Assembly (NCBI GenBank): GCA_964035575.1
Contig: OZ037879.1
Coordinates: 62,001 to 126,000, forward strand
Direction: 5' to 3'
Source: Rhynchopus sp. YZ270_cl-10
Lineage: Eukaryota > Euglenozoa > Diplonemea > Diplonemida > Diplonemidae
Length of the DNA: 64,000 bases
The notes below the pieces were generated by a model. It was not told the origin of the DNA, did no database searches, and was given only the letters and a program-made list of their open reading frames with translations. Made by a program: the position numbers and the translations under genes. Shown here one piece after another: positions 62,827 through 64,000 of the stretch. Numbering within the stretch: the stretch's first letter is position 1; the number at the start of each line of letters is the position of its first letter.

Positions 62827-63019
62827 TATCCTGTACACAGGTACACAGATACACAGGTACACAGGTAAAACCCGTGTGTGTGAAAGTTAAAAATAGCTAT
62901 ATTTGCATTTTTCGCCCAGCATTGAGGACACATAGGCCCACCAAGGGCAATTTTGTGATGTCAAAAAAAAATTTTTTTCGGCCCAAAAATTGACTTGTTT
63001 TCGGTAAAACCCACTAAAA

Positions 63020-63122
63020 ATTGTGGTACTCTAAACTGCGTTTTAGACCCCCACAGATGCTCAAAAGTGCCAAATTTTGCTTTTAATGGCCTCAAATCGT
63101 CGAAATTAGCCCTAAACGGGGG
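63020..63122 (-). repeat. Inverted copy of the 10165-10255 repeat
   Basis: Shares GAGGCCATTAAAAGCAAAAT and GGCACTTTTGAGCATCT on the minus strand. Confidence 0.75.
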
Positions 63123-63159
63123 CAAAAAAAAATTTTCGAGAGTCCCTTTCCCTGGGAGG

Positions 63160-63300
63160 CTCCGTAATTACGTACCCTAGGGTCCGTAATTACGGACCCT
63201 AGGGTACGTAATTACGGACCCTAGGGTCCGTAATTACGTACCCTAGGGTACGTAATGACACTCCGTAAAGAGGGAGTGTCCTAACATGCCGTTTTACGGA
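63160..63300. repeat. GGGTCCGTAATTACGGACCC palindrome cluster, right
   Basis: Six units with CCTAGGGT junctions, then a GACACTCC / GGAGTGTC inverted pair, just inside the right end of element E5. Confidence 0.9.
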
Positions 63301-63350
63301 CCCTCGGGGTGTGCGGACCCCGCCGTGTGGGTGAAAATAAAGGGAGGTGT

Positions 63351-64000
63351 GGGGGGGGGGGGGGGGGGTAGGGGGTGCGACTCCCGTACAAAATTTTCTC
63401 ACTAAAATTCCTCACGGTATTTCTGGCCATTTCCAGGCCACCTCTGGTCGGAAACCCCCCCAGAAATGGGTCAGAAACACCCTGTGACCCGAAAATTCAT
63501 GATTAGGGCGACCCAGAATATGATAAAATGCAAAAAAATAGTGAAAAAGTGGCTTTTTGACGGTTTTGGCCATGTTGGGCAAAATGGCCATTTTTGGTGA
63601 AAAAAGTCAAAAAAACAGCAAAATTTCGACATCATGACAGCTGCTTGGGCACCAAACTGCCCCAGGGAGGTCCTGTGAGTCCATTCCGACCTGTTTTGGG
63701 CACTTTGGGTACTTTTTTTGGCCGTTTTTTGGTGTTTTTATGGTAAAAAACGTCCTATGATAGTCCTATACTAATCGCAAGACGCCGTTTGTACCACAGT
63801 CTGGACCAATATGGGGGCCCACAAATGGGTGAAAACCCCCGAAAAAGCACTCTGGGAACCCAGATAGTGCCAAATATCCACCAGAAACCCACCCAAACAC
63901 CGCAAAAACACCACAGAAAATCGTCTTGAAAAACACACTTTTTTCAAAAAGGTCATTATGGAGCCTGTCTGACAACCTTTTTGAAAAAAGTGTGTTTTTC
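63351..64000 (+). repeat. Diverged member of the palindrome-arm family
   Basis: After a G run (63351-63368), TAGGGGGTGCGACTCC opens a segment parallel to the left arm at 30.57 kb. Shared blocks include AAAAAAATAGTGAAAAA, CCTGTGAGTCCATTCC and ACCTGTTTTGG. It runs off the window end. Confidence 0.8.

Larger units (their letters stand above)
59707..63326. mobile_element. 3.6 kb TIR-bounded element E5 with organellar-like rRNA cargo
   Basis: Inverted ends ACGGCGGGGTCC-A/G-CACACCC then GAGGGTCCGTAAA. Flanks are GTGGGTGC (59699-59706) and GTGGGTGA (63327-63334), a direct repeat of 8 bases with one mismatch. Inside each end are palindromic GGGTCCGTAATTACGGACCC units. The cargo is two copies of a 286 bp segment, about 1.2 kb of sequence between them with rRNA-like scraps, and a (CAGTACC)n array. 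No transposase is present. Confidence 0.65.

Overview
The window looks like nuclear DNA of a microbial eukaryote. The genes are long, GC-rich and intronless, and they use all three standard stop codons. They sit in AT-rich spacers full of homopolymer runs, microsatellites, terminal-inverted-repeat (TIR) elements and fragments resembling ribosomal RNA. Every gene I can support is on the minus strand. Several starts lie a short distance downstream of a pyrimidine tract ending in AG. One-way intronless genes with such leaders recall Euglenozoa (kinetoplastids, diplonemids), but that lineage is an inference: no spliced-leader gene and no diagnostic gene was found.

Layout. 1-3.5 kb: 5' part of a large secreted protein that continues off the left edge. 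3.5-12.5 kb: gene-poor, with TIR elements, a 1.3 kb array of 7-base units and degenerate repeats. 12.6-12.9 kb: a frameshifted small membrane protein. 13-17.7 kb: a dispersed repeat, a TIR element and a seven-copy satellite of about 250 bp. 18-22.3 kb: a duplicated seven-transmembrane gene, one copy frameshifted. 22.8-26.6 kb: a 938-residue protein with TPR-like segments and a small secreted protein. 26.6-42.5 kb: a gene desert with related TIR elements, two microsatellite-bearing elements, a palindrome of about 1.2 kb, a hAT-like element and two back-to-back hairpins. 42.6-47.5 kb: a zinc-finger protein, a TBC-domain Rab-GAP and a DUF4116-repeat protein. 47.5-50.9 kb: spacer with a clear LSU rRNA fragment and several short conserved hairpins. 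50.9-59.6 kb: a WD40/mucin-like/multi-TM surface protein, a SET-like protein with a signal peptide and a Cys-rich secreted protein. 59.7-63.3 kb: a 3.6 kb TIR-bounded segment holding a (CAGTACC)n array and duplicated sequence that looks like organellar rRNA. The window ends inside a diverged relative of the palindrome arms.

Functional theme. Six or seven of the products are predicted to enter the secretory route: the partial secreted protein, the 7TM pair, two small Cys-containing proteins, the WD40 surface protein and the SET-like protein. The Rab-GAP would act in membrane traffic. No operon-like pathway is evident. The most unusual content is in the repeats: five arrays built on one CAGTA core; many small TIR elements, each filled with short copies of its own motif; and a scattered hairpin family whose loop matches the sarcin-ricin loop of LSU rRNA.
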